The notes under the pieces: model-generated | Databases searched by the model: none | What the model was told of the DNA's origin: nothing | The model's input: the letters and a program-made list of their open reading frames with translations, nothing else | Position numbers and translations under genes: made by a program | From: Clostridiaceae bacterium | GTDB lineage: Bacteria > Bacillota > Clostridia > Oscillospirales > Acutalibacteraceae | Reading direction: 5' to 3' | DNA: 64,000 nt | Assembly (NCBI GenBank): GCA_904501755.1 | Contig: CAJGBV010000011.1 | Location: 1 to 64,000, forward strand | Part shown: piece after piece, positions 16,102 through 24,525 of the stretch | How the letters are laid out: each line of letters starts with the position of its first letter | Numbering within the stretch: position 1 is the stretch's first letter

Positions 16102-17244
16102 ATGGCAACAAAGGTTCTATGGTATCATCACACCTTTATAAACCGCATATATGCTTTTATAAAAAAGAACATTGTTATGTTTATAGCACTTATTGCCGCC
16201 CTTGCCACCGCTATTGCCGTACCTCCCGATGAACAGTATGCGGATTATTTTGATTTTAAAACCCTTACCTGTCTGTTTTGTGTACTTGCGGTTGTCTGTG
16301 CGCTTAAGAATATTCGCTTTTTCTACACACTTGCCCAAAAAATAATAGTATGCTTTTGCAACACCCGTTCAAGTATTATTGCTTTGGTTTATATAACCTT
16401 CATCGGCTCTATGCTTATTGCAAACGATATGGCACTTATAACCTTTTTACCTCTTGGTTATTTTGTTCTTACCACTGCAAAAAAAGAAAAGTATATGGCT
16501 TTCACCTTTATTATGCAGAACATTGCCGCTAATTTAGGCGGTATGCTCACCCCTTTCGGAAACCCTCAAAACCTTTATCTTTACACAAAATTTGGTATTC
16601 CCACAGGAGAGTTTATGCAGATAATGCTTCTTCCCTTTCTGTTGTCGGTTACCATTATAACTCTCTGTTGTGTGATTTTTGTAAAGCCCGAAAGAATTAT
16701 AGTTTCTCACAAAGAAATCAAGCTCCCCATTAAAAAAACCATTTTATATCTGCTTTTATTCGCTTTTTCAATTATTATTGTCTTTCGTTTTATTCCCTAC
16801 TGGACAGGACTTATAGTTATTCCGCTTTGTTTACTATTCGCCGATAAATCGGCTCTTAAAAAGGTTGACTATCCCCTGCTCTTAACCTTTGTTTTCTTCT
16901 TTATTTTTTCGGGAAATATGGCAAGAATTGGTTTTGTTCGAAATAGTCTTTCCTTCCTTTTAAACAAAAGCACTCTGCTTTTCAGTGCACTTTCCTGTCA
17001 GTGCATTAGCAATGTGCCGTCTGCAATTCTTTTATCCCAGTTCACTGATAATTACAGTGATTTACTTATAGGTGTAAATATCGGCGGTACAGGTACCCTT
17101 ATTGCCTCTCTTGCCAGTCTTATAACCTACCGCGAATATACAAAGCATCAGCCCGAAAAAACAGGATATTATTTAAAGCTTTTTTCTATTTTTAATTTTG
17201 ACTTTCTTTTCATACTCCTTACCGTTATGTTTATTGTGAGGTAG
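16102..17244 (+). CDS. SLC13/ArsB-like (ion transporter superfamily) permease
   Basis: This 380-residue protein has about ten transmembrane helices. The re-entrant signature LGGMLTPFGNPQNLYLY in the first half and SNVPSAILLS in the second half identify the ArsB/NhaD/CitT ion transporter superfamily; ANDMALITFLPLG is also typical. Members move anions (citrate, dicarboxylate, arsenite) or Na+/H+, and the substrate cannot be told from the sequence. AAGGAGGT gives a strong ribosome site. The phosphopantetheinyl transferase gene starts 4 bp after the stop, so the two are translationally close. Confidence 0.85.
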   Translation: MATKVLWYHHTFINRIYAFIKKNIVMFIALIAALATAIAVPPDEQYADYFDFKTLTCLFCVLAVVCALKNIRFFYTLAQKIIVCFCNTRSSIIALVYITFIGSMLIANDMALITFLPLGYFVLTTAKKEKYMAFTFIMQNIAANLGGMLTPFGNPQNLYLYTKFGIPTGEFMQIMLLPFLLSVTIITLCCVIFVKPERIIVSHKEIKLPIKKTILYLLLFAFSIIIVFRFIPYWTGLIVIPLCLLFADKSALKKVDYPLLLTFVFFFIFSGNMARIGFVRNSLSFLLNKSTLLFSALSCQCISNVPSAILLSQFTDNYSDLLIGVNIGGTGTLIASLASLITYREYTKHQPEKTGYYLKLFSIFNFDFLFILLTVMFIVR

Positions 17245-17248
17245 CTTT

Positions 17249-17803
17249 ATGAAGTGGATAACAAAAAAAATCAGTGATTTTACCCCCGAACAGTACAATA
17301 AATGTGTTTCTCTTATGACACAGGACCGAAAGGCGTATCTTGATACCGTAAACAGTAAAGAGAGAAAGCTTTCCTCTGTTTGCGCTGAGTGGTGCATAAA
17401 AGAGCTGGTAAGTGATTTTGCCGATGTGAAAATTGAGGACATAACGATTCTCAGAAATGAAAAAGGCAAACCCTATTTAAAGGATTTGCCCTTCCATATA
17501 AGTATCAGTCATTCAGAAAACCTTGTTGCAGCAGTGGTGAGCCATACTCCAATAGGGATCGATACCGAAAGAATAAAGGACAGAGATTTAAAACTCTGCC
17601 GTAAGGCTTGTACCGAAAAAGAAGAGGAAATTATAAAAAACAGCACTAATGCACTTAAAGAATTTTATAAAATCTGGACAACAAAGGAAGCCTATTTCAA
17701 AATGCTCGGAACAGGCATAACGGACCTTAAAAGTGTTTCCTACTTCGATATTAACGGTCAGCATTTCTATGAAGACGACTATATAATAACAATTACAAAA
17801 TAA
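17249..17803 (+). CDS. 4'-phosphopantetheinyl transferase superfamily protein
   Basis: This 184-residue enzyme likely transfers 4'-phosphopantetheine from CoA to a carrier protein serine. The two ACPS-fold metal/CoA motifs are visible: PIGIDTERI near residue 92-100 and FYKIWTTKEAYFKMLGTGI near 130-148. The HISISHSENLVAA segment is typical of the Sfp-like type. It follows the SLC13-like permease by 4 bp and ends at a bidirectional terminator. No polyketide or peptide synthetase is in the window, so it may serve fatty acid acyl carrier protein or a target elsewhere. Confidence 0.9.
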   Translation: MKWITKKISDFTPEQYNKCVSLMTQDRKAYLDTVNSKERKLSSVCAEWCIKELVSDFADVKIEDITILRNEKGKPYLKDLPFHISISHSENLVAAVVSHTPIGIDTERIKDRDLKLCRKACTEKEEEIIKNSTNALKEFYKIWTTKEAYFKMLGTGITDLKSVSYFDINGQHFYEDDYIITITK

Positions 17804-17805
17804 AA

Positions 17806-17832
17806 GCCGAGGATATCCTCGGCTATTTATTT
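17806..17832. terminator. Bidirectional terminator between PPTase and symporter genes
   Basis: GCCGAGGATATCCTCGGC is a perfect 18-bp palindrome followed by a T-rich tail and lies between convergent genes. Confidence 0.85.
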
Positions 17833-19409
17833 TATCCTAATGAAGCTTTTTTATTTGTAACAACCTTTTCATCATAACAACTGAATTTTTCATTTATATT
17901 TTCAGGAAGTGTCTTCTGTGTAAACAGGCTGACAACAGGAACAAGAATAAGTCCGCCTACCATAGCAAATACACCTGAGTAGAGAGAATTTGTAAACACA
18001 AAGCTAAGTACAGTACTGTTTGCTACGCTTAACCATCCAACGCTGATACAAAGTTGTACAAGCTCAAGACCTACGCCGAAAATAAAGCTTGCAACAACTC
18101 CTGCCTTAGTGGTCTTTTTCCAGTAAAGACCATACATAAATGGAGCAAGGAAGGCACCTGCCAAAGCACCCCAGGAAACACCCATCATCTGTGCGATAAA
18201 CATATTGTCTGCCCAGATAGAGTCTTTAAGAATTGCAATAACGGCAGAAATAACAATGAAGAATACGATAAAGAGTCGCATTATAAATACACTCTTCTTT
18301 TCGCTCAACTCTTTTTTAGCGGCAGGCTTTACTACATCAAGGGTAATAGTAGAAGCCGAGGTCAGCACAAGAGAGGAAAGCGTAGACATAGAAGCAGAAA
18401 GCACAAGTACAATAACCAGAGCAACAATTACGGGCTGAAGGTCGCTAAGCATGGTAGGAACAACCTTGTCGAAAAGCACCTTACCGCCAGCGGCAAATCC
18501 GCTTTCAATCATTTTATCTTCATAAAGTCTTCCGAAACCGCCGAGGAAGTAACAACCTCCCGCAACGATAATAGCAAATACGGTAGAAATAATAGTGCCT
18601 TTTTTAATGGAACCTTCATCCTTAATGGAATAGAATTTACCAACCATCTGAGGAAGTCCCCAAGTACCAAGAGAGGTAAGGAGAACTACAAACAATAAAA
18701 ATTCGGGCTTAGGACCTAACAGTGAAATGTGCTGAGCTCCTGCTTTCACGCCAAGAGCATCCACCGCTACATTAAATCCGCCGTTTTTCATAAGCACAGA
18801 GGTGATAACTGCAACAATTCCCGCAAGCATTATAATACCCTGAATAAAGTCATTAATAGCAGTTGCCATATATCCGCCAAAAATAACATAAACACCTGTA
18901 AGCACAGACATAACTACAACGATTACCCAGTAATCAATAGCAAATACATTATTAAAGAGGGATGAAAGACCGTTATAGAGAGAAGCGGTGTAAGGAATAA
19001 GGAATATAAATACAATAAATGAAGCTATAACCTTAAGCGTTTTACTGTCATATCTCTTTTCAAAAAAGTCAGGCATTGTTTTGCTGCCGAGATGCTGTGT
19101 CATAACCCTTGTTCTTCTACCCAATATAGACCAGGCAAGAAGTGAACCGATAAAGGCATTCCCAAGACCAATCCAGGTCGAAGCAAGACCGAAGTTCCAA
19201 CCAAACTGACCTGCATAGCCAACAAAAATTACAGCCGAAAAATAAGATGTTCCGAAAGCAAAGGCGGTAAGCCAAGGACCTACGCTTCTGCCACCAAGAA
19301 CGAAGCCTTCAACATTTGTGGAATGTTTTCTGCAATAAAGTCCTACGCCTATCATAAGACCGAAAAAGCATAGAAGCATAGGTATTGTTATCATCATTGT
19401 AGTTGTCAT
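17832..19409 (-). CDS. Sodium:solute symporter (SSS family)
   Basis: This 525-residue protein has about 13 transmembrane helices. It shows the SSS pattern VEGFVLGGRSVGPWLTAFAFG, then FSAVIFVGYAGQFGWNFG, and the central YVIFGGYMATAINDFIQGIIML signature. It imports an organic solute with Na+. ATG 19409 is used because AGAGAGG lies 9 bp upstream; the TTG at 19418 is less likely. Its promoter shares a palindrome-in-spacer architecture with the ligase-ior operon at 22.8 kb, suggesting the symporter supplies a substrate or removes a product of that pathway (inference). Confidence 0.92.
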   Translation of the reverse strand: MTTTMMITIPMLLCFFGLMIGVGLYCRKHSTNVEGFVLGGRSVGPWLTAFAFGTSYFSAVIFVGYAGQFGWNFGLASTWIGLGNAFIGSLLAWSILGRRTRVMTQHLGSKTMPDFFEKRYDSKTLKVIASFIVFIFLIPYTASLYNGLSSLFNNVFAIDYWVIVVVMSVLTGVYVIFGGYMATAINDFIQGIIMLAGIVAVITSVLMKNGGFNVAVDALGVKAGAQHISLLGPKPEFLLFVVLLTSLGTWGLPQMVGKFYSIKDEGSIKKGTIISTVFAIIVAGGCYFLGGFGRLYEDKMIESGFAAGGKVLFDKVVPTMLSDLQPVIVALVIVLVLSASMSTLSSLVLTSASTITLDVVKPAAKKELSEKKSVFIMRLFIVFFIVISAVIAILKDSIWADNMFIAQMMGVSWGALAGAFLAPFMYGLYWKKTTKAGVVASFIFGVGLELVQLCISVGWLSVANSTVLSFVFTNSLYSGVFAMVGGLILVPVVSLFTQKTLPENINEKFSCYDEKVVTNKKASLG

Positions 19410-19434
19410 AAAAACCAACCTCTCTGTAGTTTAG

Positions 19435-19446
19435 TGGTTTAAAGCG
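19435..19446. promoter_or_regulatory. Downstream operator-like half-palindrome of the symporter promoter
   Basis: On the minus strand it reads CGCTTTAAACCA, a partly matching copy of the CGCTTTAAAGTG palindrome. Its centre lies 36 bp downstream of the spacer copy, between the promoter and the start codon. Confidence 0.45.
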
Positions 19447-19463
19447 ATAAACCGTATGTGTAT

Positions 19464-19492
19464 ACTTTAGCACTTTAAAGCGTGTTTGTCAA
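19464..19492 (-). promoter_or_regulatory. Symporter promoter with palindromic operator in the spacer
   Basis: On the minus strand TTGACA (19487-19492) and TAAAGT (19464-19469) are separated by 17 bp, and the spacer holds CGCTTTAAAGTG (19471-19482). The same arrangement occurs at 22812-22840. Confidence 0.7.
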
Positions 19493-19568
19493 CCTTTTTT
19501 TTAAATTTTCATTTTTTGTAAATTCAGAGCAATAAGACGGCTTTTTTGATTAAAAATGCTATTTGATA

Positions 19569-19608
19569 TTGATATTTTCACTTTAAAGTATCAAGGTCTT
19601 ATTATCAT
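19569..19608 (+). promoter_or_regulatory. Decayed copy of the palindrome promoter (relic)
   Basis: TTGATA, 17 bp containing CACTTTAAAGTA, then CAAGGT replaces the expected TAAAGT. About 50 bp resemble the ligase promoter region at 22806-22860, including the shared TTATTATCAT downstream and a GAGG at the ribosome-site position. It leads straight into a terminator, so it now drives no gene. Confidence 0.5.
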
Positions 19609-19610
19609 AA

Positions 19611-19640
19611 AAATCCGAGGCGAGAGCGCCTCGGATTTTT
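19611..19640. terminator. Terminator of the glycyl radical enzyme gene
   Basis: A 12-bp perfect stem (AAATCCGAGGCG with complement) and an AGAG loop, with A/T runs on both sides, acts on leftward transcription and also blocks the relic promoter. Confidence 0.9.
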
Positions 19641-19668
19641 AGAACTATTTAAACAACCTTTTATATCA

Positions 19669-21795
19669 TTATATACTATGCTCATTGCGGTCAATAAGCT
19701 CTTGTTGCATCTCTTTTGTAAGAGTAACAAAGTTTGCGCTAAAGCCTCCAACCCTTACTATAAGGTCGCGGTACTGTTCAGGATTTTCCATCGCATCACA
19801 CATGGTTTTACTCGAAACCGCATTTATTTGTAGCTGAAAACCTCCGCGCTGAAAAAATGTTCTGACAATAGCAAGCATTTTTTCTAAGCCCTCATTTTGA
19901 ATATCCTGGGAAGCAAACTTAATATTAACTGCCACACCTCCAAGAAAAGGCTTATGATCCCATGAGGTTGATGAATTAAGAACGGCGGTAATTCCGGAAA
20001 CCTCTCTGCCTTGTGCCGGACCGGAACCGGAAGATAATGGATAGTTTGCAAGTCTTCCATCAGGAGTTGCTCCTGTTTCCTTTCCATGACGTGCATGTTC
20101 GAGATAGGAAAATGTACCCGGTTGCAACAAATCTCCTCTATAGGTTTTAAGTCCTTTACAAGCCTTTTGTATTGCATCTGTCACCTTTGAAACCATAGCA
20201 TCTGCAATTCTATCATCATTGCCGTAATGAGCGATTTCATTAATTATCATCTTTCTCAATTCCTCATTGTTTGCAAAGTTTTGTGAAACGATTTCGCGCA
20301 TTTGCGGCAAAGTATATTTTCCGGTTTTAAATACAAGCTCATTTAAAACCGTGAATGAATCGGCTACATTTGCAAGACCTAAAAAGTCCGGCTGAATGTG
20401 GTTATAACAAGCACCACCCTCGTCAATCGACTTTCCTCTTTTAAGACAATCATCCACAAGACAGCTAAGTCGCATAATTTCCATGCCATTTCTGCTGCGT
20501 TCCATAAGAAATCTGTTTTGTGTTCTTAGCCCTTGCACTACCTCTCTGCGAAGTATTTTTTCAAACTCTGCAAATAACTCTTCAAAGCTATCACAATCTC
20601 TGTTCATAGCTTCCAAAAGCATTTTCGGCATGTTGTGATATGGCGAAACAACCAAGATTCCTGATTTTGCAATAGGTGTAATCTCCACACATCCTGTTGT
20701 TGCCCAGTTATGAGCCACATTTTCCGGATAGCCGAAACCACGCATTGCCTCTGTGATAGCATCATCATTAAGAAGTGATGGTAATGTTAGTCCCTGAGCA
20801 TTAAGTTTTATCGCATATTTGATAAGTTCATCATCTGTTTCCTTACAAATTGCAAACTCTACCTTGTGCATTGTTTTGATGTGTTCAAGACTTGTTAGAA
20901 ACATCTCGGTTAACTCATTTTCAACAAGATTTCCCTCAGGATCCCTGCCTCCCACCATAACATTAATTGCCGTATCAGGATGCATATATCCAACAGCAAT
21001 TAGTCTAAAACAATCTATCCATTCCTGAGCTTCTTCCCGCGTTAAACGCCCTTCTTCAATATCTCTTAAATAAAAAGGAAGCAAGTATTGATCAACTCTT
21101 CCAAAATGAAGCCCTGTCCAAAGTGAAAAATGATAAAAATGAATACTTTGCAAAGCCTCTTTAAAAGTTTTTGCGGGATACTTCGGTACACGCTCCAATA
21201 TTTTTGAAATTTCCAAGAGTTCTGCTTTTCTTTTCTCATCCACTTGTTTTTCGGCAAGTTCCAACGCATATTTAGAATATTTTTCTTGAAGTCTAATAAA
21301 CGCTTTTAATTCAACCTCGCATGCCTCGTAAAATTCATCCTTTGAAAGATCGGTTTCGGGACAAGTATCAATATCAAGTTTTTGACGATACTCTTTAATT
21401 TCCTCAAGAATACCAACTACACCTATACGAAGCAGCTTTGGATAATCAGGCACCATATGTCCCCCAAGGCCTCTTTCTCGAGGTGCCGCATTCATTTGAG
21501 CACTTAATAAGTCAAACTCCTCCTGTTCTTCAGCCGAAAGAGGTGAAAAATCACACTTTCCCACTATCAATTCATCATCTTCAATAACAGGAGTCATCTT
21601 TTCAAGCACAGCTGCCTCAGCGTAAGCCTTGCGCAATCTTGTTGTGTAAGCATTACTGTTTATATACTCCCGCATATAGTTAAGCTGCTGTCTACGTATC
21701 TTATAGTAGTATAGGTTTTCTTTAAAAACAGGTCCGTTGTAATACATATTTTTAAGTTTTGAAATTCGTGGTGACGCGGCAATTATCGGCTTCAT
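19669..21795 (-). CDS. Glycyl radical enzyme (PFL/glycerol dehydratase family)
   Basis: This 708-residue oxygen-sensitive enzyme carries both radical motifs: the active-site loop TTGCVEITP with Cys369 and Glu371, and the C-terminal glycyl loop VRVGGFSANF with Gly684 as the radical site. The GCVE motif is shared with dehydratases and C-C or C-N lyases rather than true pyruvate formate-lyase. At 708 residues it is shorter than the usual 780-850. No radical-SAM activating enzyme gene, normally adjacent, is present in the window. Start ATG 21795 follows TAGGAGG. A divergent AraC-type regulator 173 bp away probably controls it. The substrate is unknown. Confidence 0.9.
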   Translation of the reverse strand: MKPIIAASPRISKLKNMYYNGPVFKENLYYYKIRRQQLNYMREYINSNAYTTRLRKAYAEAAVLEKMTPVIEDDELIVGKCDFSPLSAEEQEEFDLLSAQMNAAPRERGLGGHMVPDYPKLLRIGVVGILEEIKEYRQKLDIDTCPETDLSKDEFYEACEVELKAFIRLQEKYSKYALELAEKQVDEKRKAELLEISKILERVPKYPAKTFKEALQSIHFYHFSLWTGLHFGRVDQYLLPFYLRDIEEGRLTREEAQEWIDCFRLIAVGYMHPDTAINVMVGGRDPEGNLVENELTEMFLTSLEHIKTMHKVEFAICKETDDELIKYAIKLNAQGLTLPSLLNDDAITEAMRGFGYPENVAHNWATTGCVEITPIAKSGILVVSPYHNMPKMLLEAMNRDCDSFEELFAEFEKILRREVVQGLRTQNRFLMERSRNGMEIMRLSCLVDDCLKRGKSIDEGGACYNHIQPDFLGLANVADSFTVLNELVFKTGKYTLPQMREIVSQNFANNEELRKMIINEIAHYGNDDRIADAMVSKVTDAIQKACKGLKTYRGDLLQPGTFSYLEHARHGKETGATPDGRLANYPLSSGSGPAQGREVSGITAVLNSSTSWDHKPFLGGVAVNIKFASQDIQNEGLEKMLAIVRTFFQRGGFQLQINAVSSKTMCDAMENPEQYRDLIVRVGGFSANFVTLTKEMQQELIDRNEHSI

Positions 21796-21911
21796 AGTGT
21801 CCTCCTAAAATATATCATTTTAATCATTCTATGATTTATCTGTGAAAAAGTAAATGTAATCCATTTGATTTTGTGTTTTATAGCACATTTTTTTAATATA
21901 ACAACCATTCA

Positions 21912-21940
21912 TTGACAATAAGTTCAAGTCATGTTACAAT
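21912..21940 (+). promoter_or_regulatory. Promoter of the AraC-type regulator
   Basis: TTGACA (21912-21917), 17-bp spacer, TACAAT (21935-21940). It fixes the start codon at ATG 21969, since earlier in-frame ATGs would lie inside the promoter. Confidence 0.75.
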
Positions 21941-21968
21941 GATAAAAAATACAGTAAGTGAGATAAAA

Positions 21969-22739
21969 ATGATTAATTTTAAACTTGAAAATCTTAATAT
22001 TATATCAGTAATTAAAGAGCACAATCAAACAATTAATAATACACAAATTTCATATAATACTCACCTTCCTTACCACGAACTTATATATCATTTTTCGGGT
22101 AACGGAAATTTTGTTTTTGATGACACTGATTTTAGTTTTAATGCAGGAAAATTAATTTATCTTCCAAAAGGTTCACATAAAAACTATTTTGCAAATTTGT
22201 TGGATAGCGGGGAATGTGTTGATATATTTTTTGACACCAAGTCGACACTTTGTGATAATGCCTTCTGCTTTAATTTAAGCGAAAACAAAGCTATAGAAAA
22301 AACCGTTTCAAAGCTTTATAACATCTGGACAAAAAAAGAAACCGGATATTATAATAAAACAATGTCACTTTTCTTCGAAATTATTTCTAACCTTGAAATT
22401 CACAACAACACATATCTGCCATATAGCAAAATCGAAAAGTTAAATCCTGCAATAGATTACATACATCTTCATTATACCGAGCATAATTTCAACTACTCTA
22501 TTCTTCCAACCCTTTGCGGAATCGGGTACACCTATTTCAAAACCCTTTTTAGAATGCGGTATGGTATGCTACCATCCGAATATGTAAAAAATCTAAAAAT
22601 TAAGCACTCCTGTGAGTTACTTTTAACAAACAAATTTACTATTTCTCAAATTGCAGAAAAGTGTGGATTTTCTGATATTTATTACTTTAGCAAGGTTTTC
22701 AAGCAAACCTATGGAATCCCTCCAAGCAAATGGAAATAA
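21969..22739 (+). CDS. AraC-family transcriptional regulator
   Basis: This is a 256-residue regulator. The N-terminal part is a cupin-like sensor: HLPYHELIYHFSGNGNFVFDD with FNAGKLIYLPKGSHKNYF is typical of AraC beta-barrel ligand domains. The C-terminal 100 residues are the AraC double HTH, ending ISQIAEKCGFSDIYYFSKVFKQTYGIPPSKW. It is divergent from the glycyl radical enzyme gene and has its own near-consensus promoter, so local control of that enzyme is the simplest reading. The ligand cannot be told. Confidence 0.88.
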   Translation: MINFKLENLNIISVIKEHNQTINNTQISYNTHLPYHELIYHFSGNGNFVFDDTDFSFNAGKLIYLPKGSHKNYFANLLDSGECVDIFFDTKSTLCDNAFCFNLSENKAIEKTVSKLYNIWTKKETGYYNKTMSLFFEIISNLEIHNNTYLPYSKIEKLNPAIDYIHLHYTEHNFNYSILPTLCGIGYTYFKTLFRMRYGMLPSEYVKNLKIKHSCELLLTNKFTISQIAEKCGFSDIYYFSKVFKQTYGIPPSKWK

Positions 22740-22779
22740 CACAAAATCAAGTTTATCATACGTCCACATCCCATTTTTT

Positions 22780-22808
22780 CAGGTTTTTAATGGCAAACCT
22801 GTTATTTA
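22780..22808 (+). terminator. Weak terminator after the AraC gene
   Basis: A 7-bp stem (CAGGTTT / AAACCTG) is followed by TTATTTATT just upstream of the ligase promoter. Confidence 0.5.
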
Positions 22809-22811
22809 TTA

Positions 22812-22840
22812 TTGACATTTTCGCTTTAAAGTGTTAAAGT
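22812..22840 (+). promoter_or_regulatory. Promoter of the ligase-iorAB operon with palindromic operator
   Basis: TTGACA (22812-22817) and TAAAGT (22835-22840) flank a 17-bp spacer that contains CGCTTTAAAGTG (22822-22833). A protein bound there would block RNA polymerase, so repression is the simplest interpretation. Confidence 0.75.
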
Positions 22841-22872
22841 ATTATTATCATTAAAATTGAGGTTGCTTTACT

Positions 22873-24507
22873 ATGACTATTGTTCATTTATTAGAAAGAA
22901 ATGCAAAGGATTTTGCAAACGATACGGCACTTATTGAGATAAATCCCGACCAGCCCGAAACCAGAAAATTAACCTGGCACGAATATGAGTTGGTTCAGCC
23001 CACAAACAAAAAGCACTACAGGAGAGAAATAACCTGGGAAGTATTCAACGAAAAGGCAAACCGCCTTGCGAATATGCTTCTTGCAAATGGTATAGGAAAA
23101 GGCAAAAAGGTTGCTATACTTCTTATGAACTGTATAGACTGGCTTCCTATTTACTTCGGTATCCTTAAAACAGGTGCCCTTGCCGTTCCCCTTAATTTCC
23201 GTTATTCCTCGGACGAAATTGATTACTGTCTCGAACTAGCCGAGGCTGATGTGCTGATTTTCGGTAATGAATTTGTAGGACGAGTTGAGGCTGTAGCCGA
23301 AAAAATAAGCAAAAAATGTACCCTTATATATTTAGGTAGCGGCTGTCCTGCCTTTGCTGATGATTACAATGACCTTATCAGCGAATTTTCAAGCAGCTTT
23401 CCTGAGTGCACTCTTACCGAAGAGGATGACGCAGCGATTTATTTTTCATCAGGCACAACAGGCTTTCCAAAGGCTATTTTACATAAGCACAGAAGTCTTA
23501 TTCATTCCTGCAGAGTTGAGCAGGCACATCACGGACAGACAAAGGACGACTGCTTCCTTTGTATCCCCCCTCTTTATCACACAGGTGCTAAAATGCACTG
23601 GTTCGGCAGTCTGCTTGTAGGTGGTAAGGCGGTTATTCTTAAGGGTACCGCTTCAAAGAGTATTCTTGAAGCCGCAAGCAGTGAAAAATGCTCTATTGTA
23701 TGGCTTCTTGTTCCCTGGGCACAGGATATTTTAAATGCCATTGAACGCGGAGATATTGACCTTAAGGACTATGACCTTTCTAACTGGCGTCTTATGCACA
23801 TAGGTGCTCAGCCTGTTCCTCAGAGTCTTATCAAGCGTTGGCTTGAGATATTCCCAAACCATCAGTACGATACAAACTACGGCCTTAGCGAATCAATCGG
23901 ACCCGGCGCCGTTCACCTTGGTGTAGAAAATGTTCACAAGGTTGGTGCTATCGGTGTTGCAGGCTACGGTTGGGAGGTTAAAATTGTTTCTCCCGACGGC
24001 GAAACCGTAAAGCAGGGCGAGGTTGGTGAGCTTTGTCTTAAGGGCCCCGGTGTAATGACCTGTTATTACAGGGATGAAAAAGCCACTGCCGACTCATTAA
24101 AGGACGGCTGGCTCTATACAGGAGATATGGCTATGCAGGACGAGGACGGCTTTATCTACCTTGTTGACCGTAAGAAAGATGTTATTATTACAGGCGGTGA
24201 AAACCTGTATCCTGTACAGATAGAAAATTTCCTTTCTTCCTTTGAAAAAATCAAAGATGTGGCTGTTATCGGTCTGCCCGATACACGACTTGGCGAAATA
24301 GCTACCGCCATTATCGAGCTTAAAAAGGATACGACATGCAGTGAAGAAGAAGTTAACGAATTCTGTATGGCTCTTCCCCGTTATAAGCGTCCGCGAAAGA
24401 TTATTTTCGCTGATGTTCCTCGAAATCCCACAGGAAAAATTGAAAAACCTAAGCTTCGTAAAATGTACGGCGCTGAAGGTCTTGTAGCATCCCAAAACAA
24501 ATCATAA
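22873..24507 (+). CDS. AMP-forming acyl/aryl-CoA ligase
   Basis: This 544-residue adenylate-forming enzyme activates a carboxylic acid to its CoA thioester. Motifs: YFSSGTTGFPKAI (P-loop A3), YGLSESIGPG (A5), GWLYTGDMAMQDEDGFIYLVDRKKDVIITGGENLYP (A7-A8 hinge) and NPTGKIEKPKLR (A10) with the catalytic lysine. It is the first gene of an operon with iorA and iorB, so its acid is probably an aryl- or branched acid related to ior products. The ATG at 22873 is preceded by GAGGTTG. The upstream palindrome indicates a dedicated regulator not identified in the window. Confidence 0.92.
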   Translation: MTIVHLLERNAKDFANDTALIEINPDQPETRKLTWHEYELVQPTNKKHYRREITWEVFNEKANRLANMLLANGIGKGKKVAILLMNCIDWLPIYFGILKTGALAVPLNFRYSSDEIDYCLELAEADVLIFGNEFVGRVEAVAEKISKKCTLIYLGSGCPAFADDYNDLISEFSSSFPECTLTEEDDAAIYFSSGTTGFPKAILHKHRSLIHSCRVEQAHHGQTKDDCFLCIPPLYHTGAKMHWFGSLLVGGKAVILKGTASKSILEAASSEKCSIVWLLVPWAQDILNAIERGDIDLKDYDLSNWRLMHIGAQPVPQSLIKRWLEIFPNHQYDTNYGLSESIGPGAVHLGVENVHKVGAIGVAGYGWEVKIVSPDGETVKQGEVGELCLKGPGVMTCYYRDEKATADSLKDGWLYTGDMAMQDEDGFIYLVDRKKDVIITGGENLYPVQIENFLSSFEKIKDVAVIGLPDTRLGEIATAIIELKKDTTCSEEEVNEFCMALPRYKRPRKIIFADVPRNPTGKIEKPKLRKMYGAEGLVASQNKS

Positions 24508-24525
24508 ATGCGAGGTTTATATATT

